64,000 nucleotides of DNA from Acephala macrosclerotiorum (lineage: Eukaryota; Ascomycota; Leotiomycetes; Helotiales; Mollisiaceae): contig MU119272.1 of NCBI GenBank assembly GCA_014904845.1, positions 62,001 through 126,000 of the forward strand. The letters run 5' to 3'. The translations under genes were made by a program, and so were the position numbers. The first letter of the stretch is position 1, and every line of letters begins with the position of its first letter. Shown here one piece after another: positions 21,433 through 33,875 of the stretch. Below the pieces are notes generated by a model, which saw only the letters and a list, made by a program, of their open reading frames with translations, ran no database searches and was not told where the DNA came from.

Positions 21433-23843
21433 TCATTGTCCGAACTCGGTCTCGGCACAGATTTCGTCCAGAACTTTACCCATTGAGGTTCCGATATCCC
21501 AAACATCCCGTCGGTCACAAAGTTTCCTGATCCAATGAATGAATTGTGTCTCGAGTTGATCCACACTCTCGAGACCTTCCATTGTTGAAAGTGACTCGTG
21601 AGAAACATAATGTCCCTGAGGATCGTAGATATTGAGCGCGGTAATGATGGCATGAACCACAACTCTTGCTGGGTCGTAGATCTTGGCGTACTTGTCACCG
21701 CCAGGTGTTGGACAGACCTGGCCTTGTAGCTCAGCAATAGAGAATCGTAAAGCCTGCCACAATATGATGAGGATCTTGAAACCTTGAACTGTAGTCCATG
21801 GACCTTCCCAGGGGGATAGACTGTCGCTCATTCCCATCTCCTGCATTGCCTTGAGCATTTCATCTAGAATTGCAATGAAACCATGCTCGCCGATAGGCTT
21901 CCGCCTCGAGCTCGAACCCGAACGGCGTGCGGAAACGTAGTTGCCCAGGTTCAAATGTACGCTTGTAGCTAGACCGGCCGCCGGGCTGGTCTCCACGATT
22001 CCACCGACGAGTAAATCGTCAGGCTTGCAGAGACTGATTTTTGTAGACAAACAGCCAAGGTGTACTGCATGCCAGAGAGACCTGCACTTTGAGTCGCAAG
22101 ATATGCAAGCATTATCAGCAGCAACTGACAATATTAGAACCAATGCTGCCGAGATCTTAGCATTCTGAGCCTGGGTAAGAATGTGGAAAGGTGACGGATC
22201 AGCCAAATTTGGTGGCAGTTGGTAGTAACTGCGGGTGAAATCCCTGACGAGAGTTTCCAAATTGGCCACAATGCACAATGTCCCAAATGCCGATGAAGAA
22301 AGTGCCTTCAAGAGCCTAGAGGACGGCGTGTTTGACAACAAAGATTGGGTAGCGATCATGACAGACCTGAGCTGGGCTTTATCGTCTAAGGTACCACCGC
22401 GGCTCAATTCAAGCTGCATTTGTAGCATTGCATGCCACCAATCTGTCGCATTTTCAGCTTCCCATAACGAAGACTCTCGTGGAAGTTCCCACTCGAACTC
22501 GAGCGAGGAGATCATCGGCCGCATATTGAAAGATGCAAAGAGATGGTAATCGAAATAGTAGAAAGTGTAAAGAGAGATCTTGACCGATTCTTGGTCGATA
22601 AAAAGCTGCCATCTTCGGTGGACTTCGTCGGATGATGCCGATAGGCTGAGGTCCGCATCCCAAGCACTGTCTGGAGGAAAGACCGACTTCTGATGGAGCA
22701 ACTCAAAAGCACGGAGTGCCTAGCTTGTGGTCAGTGAATACGTGAGAGCAGCTTCGCCAAACTCACATCTATGACGGAGCGACACATGTCCCGAGATTTG
22801 CCAATGCACTTTTCATCGCCCGTGAAAATTCCATATGCAATGAGCAGAGCCCAGCTCTGAAGGACCCAGGGTGGCCAGAGTCTAGGACGATTCTTTTCGA
22901 CCTTGAAATTGAAACTTCAGCTCAGAGACCAGGTTCAAGGGAGCAGGCCAAGCATACAAAAGTTTCCAAGTCGAAGCAACCCCCTCTCCAGAGCTCTTGG
23001 CTAAGATTGCGGCTGGCTTTGGTATCCAACAAGTCTGCTGACTGAGCTCTACTTGCCGAGTAGAGACATCCAATAGCCAACACGGCCTTCAACAGAATCG
23101 GTGGCGTAGAATGAGGATTAAGAGATGCTAGATGCAAGATCGGCAAAGATGGGTGAAAATATGCGATATAGGACTGAACATGAAAGATCTTCGCCTCGTC
23201 AGAGATACTGAAGCCATAATTCGTTAGCCTTCTTCTTACAAGGTATCGGAAGCGAATCCTCCTCAACGCTGGCTGGAGACGAAAGATTACTGACAAGTCT
23301 AGATTCGAGAATTGTTCTGCGGAGGCTGAGATCTCATCCGCGGCTAATTGGAGCTGCAAATCAAGGTCCTGGGGATCGCTGGTGGGCTGACCGTGTGGCA
23401 TGGTGTTCATGTCGAGGTTCATATTTTCCCCATTTAGGTTCATCTGCTGTCTAGCACCTGGCGGTGAGGTCTGATTTTTGGGAGATCTCGCCGTCCCTTT
23501 CGGGCAATTGACACTATGTCTTTTGCAGACATCTCTGTAACCACAATCAGCCTTTATCTCCAGTAAAGCACAAGATATCCCACTTACTTTCTGCTGAATT
23601 GTGCGTGGCACTTGGGACACGTGAATCGGGGGCCATTTGCGCCATCGTGATCTTGTTGGACAGATCAGTGAAAGCTATTTACAAACGGGAGACATCCAGA
23701 AACATACGAGTCCGTTTATGCCGTGCAAGATTTTCCTATGCGGCGGTCAACGCGGGCCGAGGGTGCCAGAATGGGGCGAGTACGCTTCTTGTGAATGCTC
23801 GAGAACACTCGGGACATGAGAAGGGTCGCTCACTTGGAGGCAT
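21433..23843 (-). CDS. C2H2 zinc-finger / fungal_trans transcription factor
   Basis: Six exons (23784-23843, 23708-23735, 23588-23651, 22958-23534, 22767-22901, 21433-22719) give 716 residues. Two N-terminal zinc fingers are split by introns. Finger 1 is CPECSRAFTRSENLARHKRTHH and finger 2 is FTCPKCHAQFSRKDVCKRHSVNC, a C2HC-like form. A linker and a long fungal-specific transcription factor domain follow (from about residue 130; WPPWVLQSWALLIAYGIF, LWEAENATDWWHAML). Intron 2 uses an AAG acceptor. The gene sits in the middle of the eight-gene metabolic block, so a pathway-specific activator is the natural guess. Architecture is certain from sequence; the target genes are inferred. Confidence 0.9.
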
Positions 23844-24287
23844 TGTGAAGGAGTAGCGGCGATGGCTTAAGAAAGAGGGATTAAGTAGTGACGGGTTGCA
23901 GATGGGAAGGATGTGTATGCAGGAGTTGGAGAAAGCTGAAACCCCACTTTGGCACGTGATAGGTCGGTATTCGTGAAGAGCCCGATTTTCAAGGCTGCCG
24001 CTACTTCTGTTCCTTCAATCTCCCAAACCTCTTCAATGCTCCTTCCATGAGACCTGTATCGTTTGCCAACCATCATCACGAGAGAGCGCATGTAATTCGA
24101 GCACGGCCGGACCAGGCTGATAGACAGGACTACCGGAACGCTCTGAAGCAAGATATCGACACGCTTCGATTTCGCGATGACACACGAAAATCATACGCGT
24201 CTCGGAATAATATCACACGGGTAAGTACTGTGATTTCATGATATTATGCCAAGCCGTTCGCATATCAATTTTTCTCGACATCTAAAA

Positions 24288-26506
24288 CTAAAGATCCAGC
24301 AAGGATGCAATATCCTCCTTTCTGAAGACTACCTGCTCATCCTTTCCTCCTAGCAGCCCAAGATACCAGCTCAAATCTCTTCCATCGAATTCTCGCGCAG
24401 AAAATCCATTTCCGAAGTAGCGAAAGCGATTTCTGTTCGCATGTTGCAACTCATAATCTTCCCATCGAGGTCGCTGCATGTTCTCGAAGAAATGAATGCG
24501 AGAGCCTGGCCACATCATGACCTCGCCGTCTATTGTTCCTTGCTTGAACCACGACCGGCATGGCGAGCTCCAAGCAGTTCTGGGAATGAAGGTTCGGCGA
24601 TGCTCTTCAAAGTCTTCCACGGCCTCGATCTTCGGCTCAAACGACGTCACATGCTCGTATGCCATCTTTTCGATCATTTGTATGAAGTGCTTTGAAGTTG
24701 TCTCGGTGATGGGCAGGAAGCTACCATGTGCGTATGGTCCGAAAGGACCATTGAAGACTTGGCTTCCGGTTAGTGCACCGGGCGATCAAAAGGTAAAATT
24801 CAACTTACTAAGGTAATTGGGGAAATGCGGAACGGTTACAGAGAGGTATGTCCTGGGGATTGTTTTCCACTCCTCACTCAAGCTTCTGTTACCCCGGCCG
24901 ATGGTTGGATACGCTGGCCGCCAGCTGACGTCGAACCCTGTTGCACAAACAATGATATCGACCTTGTGGTCCTTGCCGTCGACCGTCTTGATGCCATCCG
25001 GCGTGATCTCGGCGATACCGTCCAGCACTACCTCGACGTTGTCTTCGCATAATGCTTCGAGATATCCGTTGCCTGGTGTTGGCCGCCTGCAACCAACCGC
25101 AAAATCTTTCGGTATGATCGCTTCTGCAATCTCTGGTTTGGCGGCTAGTTTTCTCCTCATCTCAGACTCTGCGAACTTCAAATAGTCAGCTTTCTTCCTA
25201 CACCTCTGAATGTTAGATGAAACCTACCGCCCGTGCAGTTGCCTGCTCCTTTGAGCCATTCAAGATGAAGCGGAAACGCGAACTGATTTCTGACTCGATG
25301 TTCTTGCGGTATCTCAAAGAGGTCTCCGGATTCTCAGCCAGAACTTTCTTCTGAGCCTCGGTGTCTGTGAAATGGTTAGTGAACAACATTATCTTGTTGG
25401 CTTCTTCAACTAACACTTGAAGTTTCCTCCATCCTTGGCAGCAAAAGATGAGCCAAATCCCGCTGTCACCCAAGAGGCGCTTCGAATGAAGCATTTCAAT
25501 TGGTTTACCACTATTTGCTTCAGAATTCCGACATCCAACAATCTCGGGGCTCTGTTCGGTACTCACCTGGACGTATGCTGGGAACAATCTGCACAGCCGA
25601 TGAGCCAGATCCGATGACTGCGACAGTCTTGCCTTCCAGGGAAACTTCGCTGTTCCAATTTGCGCTATGAAGCATCGGACCTTTGAAGGTTTCGCGGCCC
25701 TTGATATTGGGCCATTTCCATTTGCTAGAGTAAATTAGCCACCCGCACGTCCGCGGACATTCAGGAGTGCCCACATACTTCAAGACTCCACTCGCATTGA
25801 CCAAGAGATTGCATCTGTCTTCGAAAACATCTTCCGGATTGTCGCCCCTCTGGATTGTCACTAGCCACTCTTGCGTGTCCTCCTGCCAAAAGGCACCAAC
25901 AACCTTATGGCTAAGGCGCACGTATTTTAAGAGATCATACTTTTCAGCAAGATTCTTGAAGTACGCGAGAATTTCAGGAGCAGTTGAGTAACTGCAAATG
26001 CGAATTCATCAGCAAGTGCTTCCACCTTCAAAATGAGCCTGGATGGCTTACTAGGAGCTCCATTCCGCTGATGGTGCCCAGGACAACTGGTACACCACAG
26101 AAGGGATATCACATGCACATCCAGGATACCTGTTCTCATACCATGTGCCACCAATCTCAGGATTCTTCTCATATATCGTCAGATCAATGTCCAGGGAGTT
26201 GGTATCGATGTCATGAGCAAAGTTCAGTGCACTAGCCCCTGCTCCAATCGTAATGACTTTGATCTTCCTGCCAATCCTATTTGGCTCCTCGAGGACGGTA
26301 TACGCAGGTTCTGCTTTCAAAATAGACTCCGGTGGAGAAGGAGGCACGTTGCCGGGGCGGCCGGGAGGAGGAACATCTTCTTCAACAAGTTTGGTCATAA
26401 TGGACGTCAATAGTTCAGATTGGTGCGAAATGGAAGACGGGAATTGGTGAGTTTCTGAAGAGCTCAAATTTTCAGCTCCAGCATTTGAGCGATCAATCTT
26501 ATTCAT
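24288..26506 (-). CDS. Baeyer-Villiger-type flavin monooxygenase
   Basis: Seven exons (26052-26506, 25779-25991, 25567-25724, 25415-25510, 25228-25364, 24809-25175, 24288-24757) give 631 residues. The FAD Rossmann motif is VITIGAGASALNF, followed by GGTWYENRYPGCACDIPS. The NADPH Rossmann motif is VAVIGSGSSAVQIVP. The Baeyer-Villiger fingerprint is present as FKGPMLHSANWN, matching FxGxxxHxxxW with Asn where Pro or Asp is usual. These enzymes insert one oxygen atom next to a carbonyl or oxidise heteroatoms using NADPH. Two introns end in AAG. The start could also be the internal ATG at 26398. It is divergent from the oxoprolinase gene (375 bp). Confidence 0.9.
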
Positions 26507-26881
26507 TTCTTCTGGCCCCAGGTGGCATGGTTTGGACTCTAGCAAGGATGCAACAATGAACATCTTTGCCCCACGAGCCTATCTGAGCTCCATACTGCGT
26601 TGTCGAAACCCCAACCGATTGTGGTGTGGCGTTGCTGCCCGAGGGCGATGTGGTGCTCCATGCTCCACATCCCACTTTCCCCCACTTTCCAAGTATGGAC
26701 GAGGACAACTCTAGACTTGGGCTTGACCCCTCGCGAGGCTACCAATCCTCACTGTCAGCCTTTCCTGATAAGTAAGTTAGAGCATGCAGACGTGAGAGCT
26801 TACCTAGCTCTTGGATCGTGAATATCAGCAATCTCAACCTGTTTCCTCATTTCCAACAACAGCCTGCTTTCTTGCGCCATC
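26507..26881. promoter_or_regulatory. Bidirectional promoter, monooxygenase / oxoprolinase
   Basis: A 375-bp gap between divergent start codons. Its short open frames have no support. Regulator sites were not identified. Confidence 0.4.
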
Positions 26882-29800
26882 ATGCCAGGTACACTTCTCC
26901 CCACTCATGGGCTACGAATATCAATCGGTAAGTATTGGCTCTTGGTATACTCACTGTCATTACTGAATTGCTTTCTAGATCGCGGTGGAACATTTACAGA
27001 CTGCGTATGCAGAGTACCAAATGGAGAAGATATCGTGGTCAAAATTCTGAGCGTCGATCCGAATAATTATCCAGATGCACCATCCGAGGCGATCCGAAAG
27101 GTTTTATCTCAATACTATGGCCGAGAAATACCTCGTGGTTTAAAATTGGACCTTGCGGATGTGGAATGGGTGAGAATGGGCACAACCGTCGCGACAAATG
27201 CTTTGCTCGAACGGAAAGGAGAGCGTACCGCTCTTCTCATAACAAAAGGATTCAAGGTAGAATCTTCGCTCTATTTGAAGAGTGGGATCTTTCTGACAGA
27301 ATATGTAGGATCTCCTCCATATTGGAAATCAATCTCGGCCGCACATGTTCGATTTGGCTATCCGGAGACCTGATGTTCTATACTCGAAAGTCGTGGAGAT
27401 ATCGGAGCGAGTTGTTCTCGAGTCTTGTGCGGAGTCTGGGAGACAACCCTTGGCCTTGACCAGTCCTCCGCCTCTCCGATCAACGATTGGGGTCACTGGT
27501 GAGACAGTTCAGATCGTCGAGGAATTAGGTATATCTTGTTATCTTCCTGCGCGCCGCAGCAGAGTTTAGCTGACTGATCGCAGATGAAGCGGCAGTGAGT
27601 GCCAGTCTACAAGAAATCGCTGCTGAAGGATATAATGCCATTGCCATCTGCCTCATGCATTCTTACACATTTCCCGACCACGAGCAAAGAATATTCGACT
27701 TAGCCAAAAATGCTGGCTTCAAACACATCTCTCTCTCGCACTGTATCTCCCAAAGGACCAAAATCGTTCCCAGAGGCAATTCTGCAGTCGTCGATGCCTA
27801 TCTTACTCCCGCAATCGAGCGCTATTTGAGGAACTTCTCTGAAAATTTCGAGGATGTTGAAGCCAGCTTGTCTAAGATAGAGTTCATGCAGTCCGATGGC
27901 GGTCTTGTGCCATCCAGAAGGTAGCTGCATTCTTCCTAAGAAATAGCACGTGTTGCTAAGTCTAGATAGCCTGTTAGGTCTGCGTTCGATCCTGTCTGGT
28001 CCTGCTGGTGGGGTGGTAGGATATGCGGAAACTTGTTATGATCGAGCATCTGCGACGCCTGTCATTGGATTCGACATGGTATGATAGCTTTTACATAGAT
28101 CATTACTTGCTGGTTCTAATTCCTTTGCTTTAGGGTGGCACCTCGACAGACGTCAGTCGATACTCTGGCTCTCTTGAACACATCTTCGAAACGTCAACAG
28201 CAGGAGTCACCATACAAAGTCCTCAACTCGACATCAACACCATCGCGGCTGGGGGCGGAAGCATTCTTACATGGAGGAATGGGTTATTGCAAGTCGGACC
28301 GGAAAGCGCATCCTCCGACCCAGGTCCAGCGTGCTATAGAAAGGGAGGCCCTCTCACTGTGACCGACGCGAATCTTCTCCTTGGAAGGCTGGTACCCAGT
28401 GTTTTCCCTTCAGTGTTTGGCCCCAACGAAAACGAACCTCTAGACATATCGGCCACGATATCCAAGTTCCAGGAGCTCACGGCTATCATCAACAGAGATA
28501 CTGGCAAAGACATGAGTTGTGAGGACGTCGCCCTTGGATTCATCAAAGTGGCAAACGCTGCAATGTGTGGACCTGTCAGAATATTGACAGAAGCGCGTGG
28601 TTTCGATACAAGCAAGCATGATCTGGCATGCTTCGGTGGAGCTGGTGGCCAGCATGCATGTTCCATTGCTGAGGAGTTGAAGATTCGAAGAGTGCTCGTC
28701 CATAAATACTCATCAATCTTGTCCGCATATGGAATTGGCTTGGCCGATATCGTGCATGAGGAGCAAGTCCCATGTATGAAAGTCTTCTCGACTTCGAATG
28801 CACCACTTTTGTCTGCTGACTGCGACCATCTCGAAGCAATTGCTCGTCTAGCTTTGGTCAAAGGAGGTTTCAAGGGTCTTATTGAGAGCGAGAGGTTCTA
28901 CAGCATGCGATATGACGGGAGCAACACAGCTTTGATGGTTTCAGCTGAACCCGGCAGAGATGTCGAGGCAGCTTTTGTCGCAGCTCATCACCAAGAGTTC
29001 GGATTTAGTCCAACAAACAGAGCGATACTTGTTGACGAATTGAGAATCCGAGCGATCGGAAAAGGTTCTGCAGAGAATGAGAAGGATCCATTCCAGGAGC
29101 TGAAGACCATGACAAGGCAGGAGGCCGCACAAGCTAAAAGCTACCAAAGTGTCTACTTCGACACCCATGGTTCTGTCTCGACCCCAGTATACATCCTGAG
29201 CACGTTACAGCCAGGAGACAGAGTGAAAGGCCCTGCAGTGATCATCGACAACACACAGACCATTTTAGTCACGCCGAACTCCATTGCTAGTATCCTCAGC
29301 AACATGATCGCAATTGAAGTCAACCAGCACGCACAGGAAGTTGTGAGTGCCGTTGATCTAGACCCGATCCAATTATCCATCTTCCGGCATCGCTTCATGG
29401 GAGTGGCAGAACAAATGGGGCGAGCTCTCCAGAAGACGAGTGTGAGCGCCAACATCAAAGAGAGACTGGATTTCAGTTGTGCTATTTTCACACCGGAAGG
29501 AGATCTCGTCGCGAACGCACCCCATGTCCCCGCAATGATTGGAAGTATGGCTTTTGCAGTACGTGGGCAAATAGCTACGTGGAAAGGAAAGTTGCAGGCC
29601 GGCGATGTGCTTTTGTCGAATGCTCCAGGTTGGTGTCCCCCATGATTCCCTAGGTCCTCGCTCACACAGAGTTCAGAGTATGGTGGGGTCCATCTGCCAG
29701 ACCTCACGGTAATAACACCTGTCTTCAATGACGCGAATGAATTGGTATTTTGGGCAGCCTCTCGTGGCCATCATGCAGACGTAAGTTACAGTTCTGTTAT

Positions 29801-31207
29801 GTAGATTTTGAGTTGGAGCTTACATCTCCTAGGTTGGAGGTATCATGCCAGGATCCATGCCTCCGAACTCGACATCATTATGGCAGGAAGGAGCGGTGTT
29901 CAAATCATTCCTCTTGGTGCGAGATGGGAAATTCATGGAGGAAGAAGTTACTCGCATCATGTTAGAAGAACCAGCTAAATTTCCAGGCTGCAGTGGTACT
30001 CGATGTCTGCAAGACAATATCACAGATATCAAAGCTCAAGTGGCGGCCAATCACTGCGGAATTCGCCTGATTCATCAGCTGATCGCAGAGTACACGATGG
30101 ATGTTGTCCAAGTAAGCTACCTGTGACTGCTTTGCTAATCATCATTAACCCTCCGAATAGTACTATATGAAAGCGATTCAAGATTCAGCAGAGCTAGCTA
30201 TCAAAACCCTCCTCAAAGACGTGGCATCGAGATCCCAAAGCTCCGTTCTGAAAGCAGTAGACCACATGGACGACGGAACTCCAATTTGCCTCAAAATCAG
30301 TATCAACTCAACCAACGGAACAGCAGTTTTCGACTTCACTGGCACTGGCGACGAAGTATTCGGCAACTGGAACGCACCCCTCGCAATCTGCCACTCAGCA
30401 GTAATATACTCCCTCCGCTGTATGGTGCAATCCGACATTCCCCTCAACCAAGGGTGCATCAACCCAATAACCATCGTCGTCCCACCTGGCTCAATGCTCA
30501 ACCCCTCCAACGAAGCCGCTGTTTGCGCTGGCAATGTCCTCACTTCCCAACGTCTTGTAGATGTCATCTTCAAAGCGTTTGGTACTTGTGCTGCAAGTCA
30601 GGGATGCATGAATAATTTCACTTTTGGCATTAATGGTGATAATGGATTTGGGTACTACGAGACGATCTGCGGAGGGAGTGGTGGTGGCCCTACATGGCGG
30701 GGTTCGTCTGGTGTTCACACCAACATGACGAATACCCGGATCAACGACCCGGAATCACTTGAACGACAATACCCCGTTGTCTTGCGAAGATTCATTCTTC
30801 GTCCAGATAGTGGGGGTAATGGACAGTTCCCTGGCGGCGATGGAGTGATCCGCGATGTAGAGTTTAGGATTCCCATGACGGCGTCAATTTTGTCAGAACG
30901 AAGGACTTTTGCGCCTTATGGGATGGACGGAGGAGAACCGGGGAAGAGGGGTATGAATCAATGGATTAAGAAGAATGGAAGGACTGTGAATATTGGGGGG
31001 AAGAATTCGGTGCAGGTTGAGGCAGGGGATCGAGTGGTGATTAATACACCTGGTGGTGGTGGGTATGGGAGGAAGTCGGGGAAGTCGGGGAAGTCGGAGA
31101 AGTCAACGAATGGAGCATTGGCTTTCCTTCAAGAGGTAGGCAAGGCTTTCGTGCCAATTGCAAATGGTACCGTAGAGGCAATCAGGAGTATGGGGGAATC
31201 TTCATAG
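26882..31207 (+). CDS. 5-oxoprolinase / hydantoinase (fused HyuA-HyuB)
   Basis: Nine exons (26882-26927, 26979-27256, 27309-27528, 27584-27920, 27970-28078, 28134-29628, 29677-29780, 29833-30111, 30161-31207) give 1304 residues, the size of eukaryotic 5-oxoprolinase. The HyuA half starts with the nucleotide-binding RGGTFTDC motif and has [32 protein letters not shown] and [16 protein letters not shown]. The HyuB half begins near residue 737 ([20 protein letters not shown]) and ends with GGGGYG. The family hydrolyses 5-oxoproline to glutamate with ATP, or related cyclic amides. The final 40 residues contain a small GKS repeat. Its place beside an aminotransferase and a permease suggests a lactam or hydantoin substrate, but the exact substrate is open. 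Confidence 0.95.
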
Positions 31208-31719
31208 AGCTAGGTTACCACGATGTGGAATAGAGGTAGATGGAGTTATTGTAGAAATCGACACTTTTGGACTTCTGCGAGCCATTCGAAGGAGTTCTGT
31301 CTTGACATAATTTTCCCCATCAGGTCACTGTTTCACATTTAACCAATGTTCTAGAAGCTTACATACAGTACTTATAAGTCCTCAAAAGTCCTAGCATTCA
31401 AAGTTTTTCGCCTGACTCCCTCGAAAAATCCCACTCGCAGGGTCTTTTTTCAGTGAGAATATCACAGTTCTAAAGCAATCGAGGCTCAAAGATGTCTGGA
31501 GTCCCACGAAAGATTTTCTTGCAAGTATCAAACTTGAACACCATTTGATTGGCGCATTGCCACACTTGGAAGATTTCTGCTGATTTGTTGATTCCTATAT
31601 CAAACGCTATTTACGCTAACATACTCAAACATACACCAAAGACGACAACTGTATCTTGTACTGAAATGCCCAAACATCATGGGCCTTCGTCAATTTATGT
31701 ACCGACGAATAACTCCCAT
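31208..31719. other. Convergent 3' regions
   Basis: This gap lies between the stops of the oxoprolinase and permease genes. Nothing else was recognised. Confidence 0.5.
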
Positions 31720-33399
31720 CTAAAGCACATAGCGGAAATGGGGCTGCTCGAAATCAGTCAAATCCAAAAACTTGTTCTGCTCATCCTCCTCCGTCAGCTC
31801 TGTTGTGCCTGATTCTTCTTGCATCTTGTTCCTCTTTCTATTTTCCATAATGTTGACAAATCGAAGTATAAGCAGAGTCAGAGCGGATAGGCCGTACATG
31901 ATCGCAACCAGTGTCTTTCCAGTCGGGTAATTTGGAGCCTCGCGAGATCTGAAGGTTTGAGGACCGATCCAGTTGCCGCATCCATAGGCAATGATCTGCA
32001 GTCCACTGACAGTTGCTTTTTTCGTGTAGCCAAGGGTGTTGTTCGATATCAAGACCATTACCAGGCCCCAAGCAGCACCGGACACTGATATCATGTAGTA
32101 TCCAATGAGCAAGGCAGGTTTGGCAGTTGTCGTGATCATCAGGATCCCTCCTACCATGGGGAAAAGTATGGCAACGAAAGCTGGTCCAGTCCGATCCATG
32201 TACTTGTCCGAAATCCAAGTGAAGAATAACTTTCCTCCGAAGTCAAACACTCCGGCCGGCGTGCCCAGCAGAAGCGAATTTCGAGACCCGAATCCAAAAG
32301 AGCTAACAACGAGCGAGCCGAACGTTGTGATCCCACCATTTGGTATATTCATCAAAAGTGAGAACAGAACGTAAAGATACGTTCTCGGGTCTTTGAACGC
32401 CTCTCTGAACTGATTCCACTTCCAGACCCTGCTTCCAATTCCTTGAAAGTTGTCACGGATCCGCTCAACAGCGATCTGTCGCTCGCGGGGATTTAAAAAT
32501 TTGGCATTGACTTGGTTGTCTGGCATGAAGAAAAGGCAGTAAATGCCAGTTGCACATGTCAGAGGGCCGAGGATGAGGAAGAGAATCTTCCATGAGGCGA
32601 GATGAGAGCCTGTGATAGCTGAGAGACCGTAGCCGATGACGCCCATAAGGATGAGAGTTATGCCATTGCAAGAGAGCCAGTAGCCCATTCGTCGAGCTTG
32701 CTCATTTTGTTTGTACCACATCGATGTGATTAAAACGAAGGCAGGGGTGACGGTTGCTTCGAAGAGTCCGAGGAAGAAGCGGACACTGAGGAGGCCGGCA
32801 TAGTTTGAGGTTGCAGCAGTACAGGTGAGGACTGCTCCCCAAAGGATGACATTGACGGAAGTGTACTTTGCCACAGGAAGACGTCGGAGGAGATAGGTTG
32901 TTGGAAATCTAGAGATATGTTAATGCCTGTACGTCTGTGGAAGATTGGTGGCAAACTTACTCCCATAGCAGATATCCAGCATAAAAGATACTAGACACCC
33001 AACTGTATTGTTGTGAATTGGGGTCCAGATGCGTGTCTGTACGGATTCCCATCAGGGATGCATAGTTGAGAGAGATCTTGTCGGCAAATTGAATTGCATA
33101 GATCCACATCAGGAGGGGGAGGATATGCCAATCCTAAAAAGTTGTCAGTAACCACTCATGAAGAGCATGATGTTTTGTTTAGAGAATATGCGTACAATCT
33201 TGGACAGAACAATTTTCCCCTCCTCTTCAGTGTATTCCACTCTCTCACCCGACCCGACTAAAGCAAAAGCTGGATCTGCTGCTTTGACATCGACCTTGGA
33301 GATCTCGCCTACTTCGAAAGCGTCAGGTGGGATATCTGCTACTGGTGAGATTCCATCATGTTTGCCGCTCGGCATCGCAGTCTTCTCGTCGCTTGACAT
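31720..33399 (-). CDS. MFS permease, allantoate (Dal5) type
   Basis: Exons 33196-33399, 32961-33133 and 31720-32908 give 521 residues. The protein has a hydrophilic acidic N-terminus of about 90 residues and about twelve membrane spans. Features of the Dal5/anion:cation symporter group are visible: YASLMGIRTDTHLDPNSQQYSWVSSIFYAGYLLWE, FPTTYLL, RFFLGLFEATVTPAF and WYKQNEQARRMGYW. Known members import organic anions such as allantoate, nicotinate, vitamins or dipeptides across the plasma membrane. The gene is divergent from a 2OG oxygenase (476 bp) and convergent with the oxoprolinase, which fits a carrier for the block's substrate. The start is the ATG at 33399. Confidence 0.9.
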
Positions 33400-33875
33400 A
33401 ATGAAGTGAGAGGTCGTCAACGACTATAGAAATCTCGTCCACAAGATTTGAACGTGAACGAAAGGTTGGAGCAGGACCCAGAGGTGAGGATCGTTCATCC
33501 ATTTTGTAAACTTTGACGGTCCAATCAATCCTGAATGGCAAAGATAACGAATCTCTATTATCATGATGGTGGGAAGCACGGGAAGGAAGATGCTCGCAGT
33601 TCTCCCGCCAGAAATTTGTTGGTCTTGGCGTGTGGAGGTGTGGAAAGTGGGGAAGAATTGTGGCGCTCCACTAACGCTCGGACAGGAAGTTCTCGCCCCT
33701 TTTCTAAGCACCGATGGAGCTCCACACGGAACCTGTTCGCAGTTCTATCGCATTGTTGTTGGATGCGATTGGAGAAATAATAACTTGATATTTAGACTTT
33801 GAGGCAGCATGGGCTGCTCGTTATCTCAACAAATTCATCATCATCCGCATAAGCCACCCCTCCACAATTGACAAC
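33400..33875. promoter_or_regulatory. Bidirectional promoter, permease / 2OG oxygenase
   Basis: A 476-bp gap between divergent start codons. No individual site was recognised. Confidence 0.4.

Noticed and set aside
21225..21737. Gly-rich minus-strand frame
   Set aside because: It overlaps the 3' end of the transcription factor in another frame; the Gly run comes from a CCT/CCA repeat.
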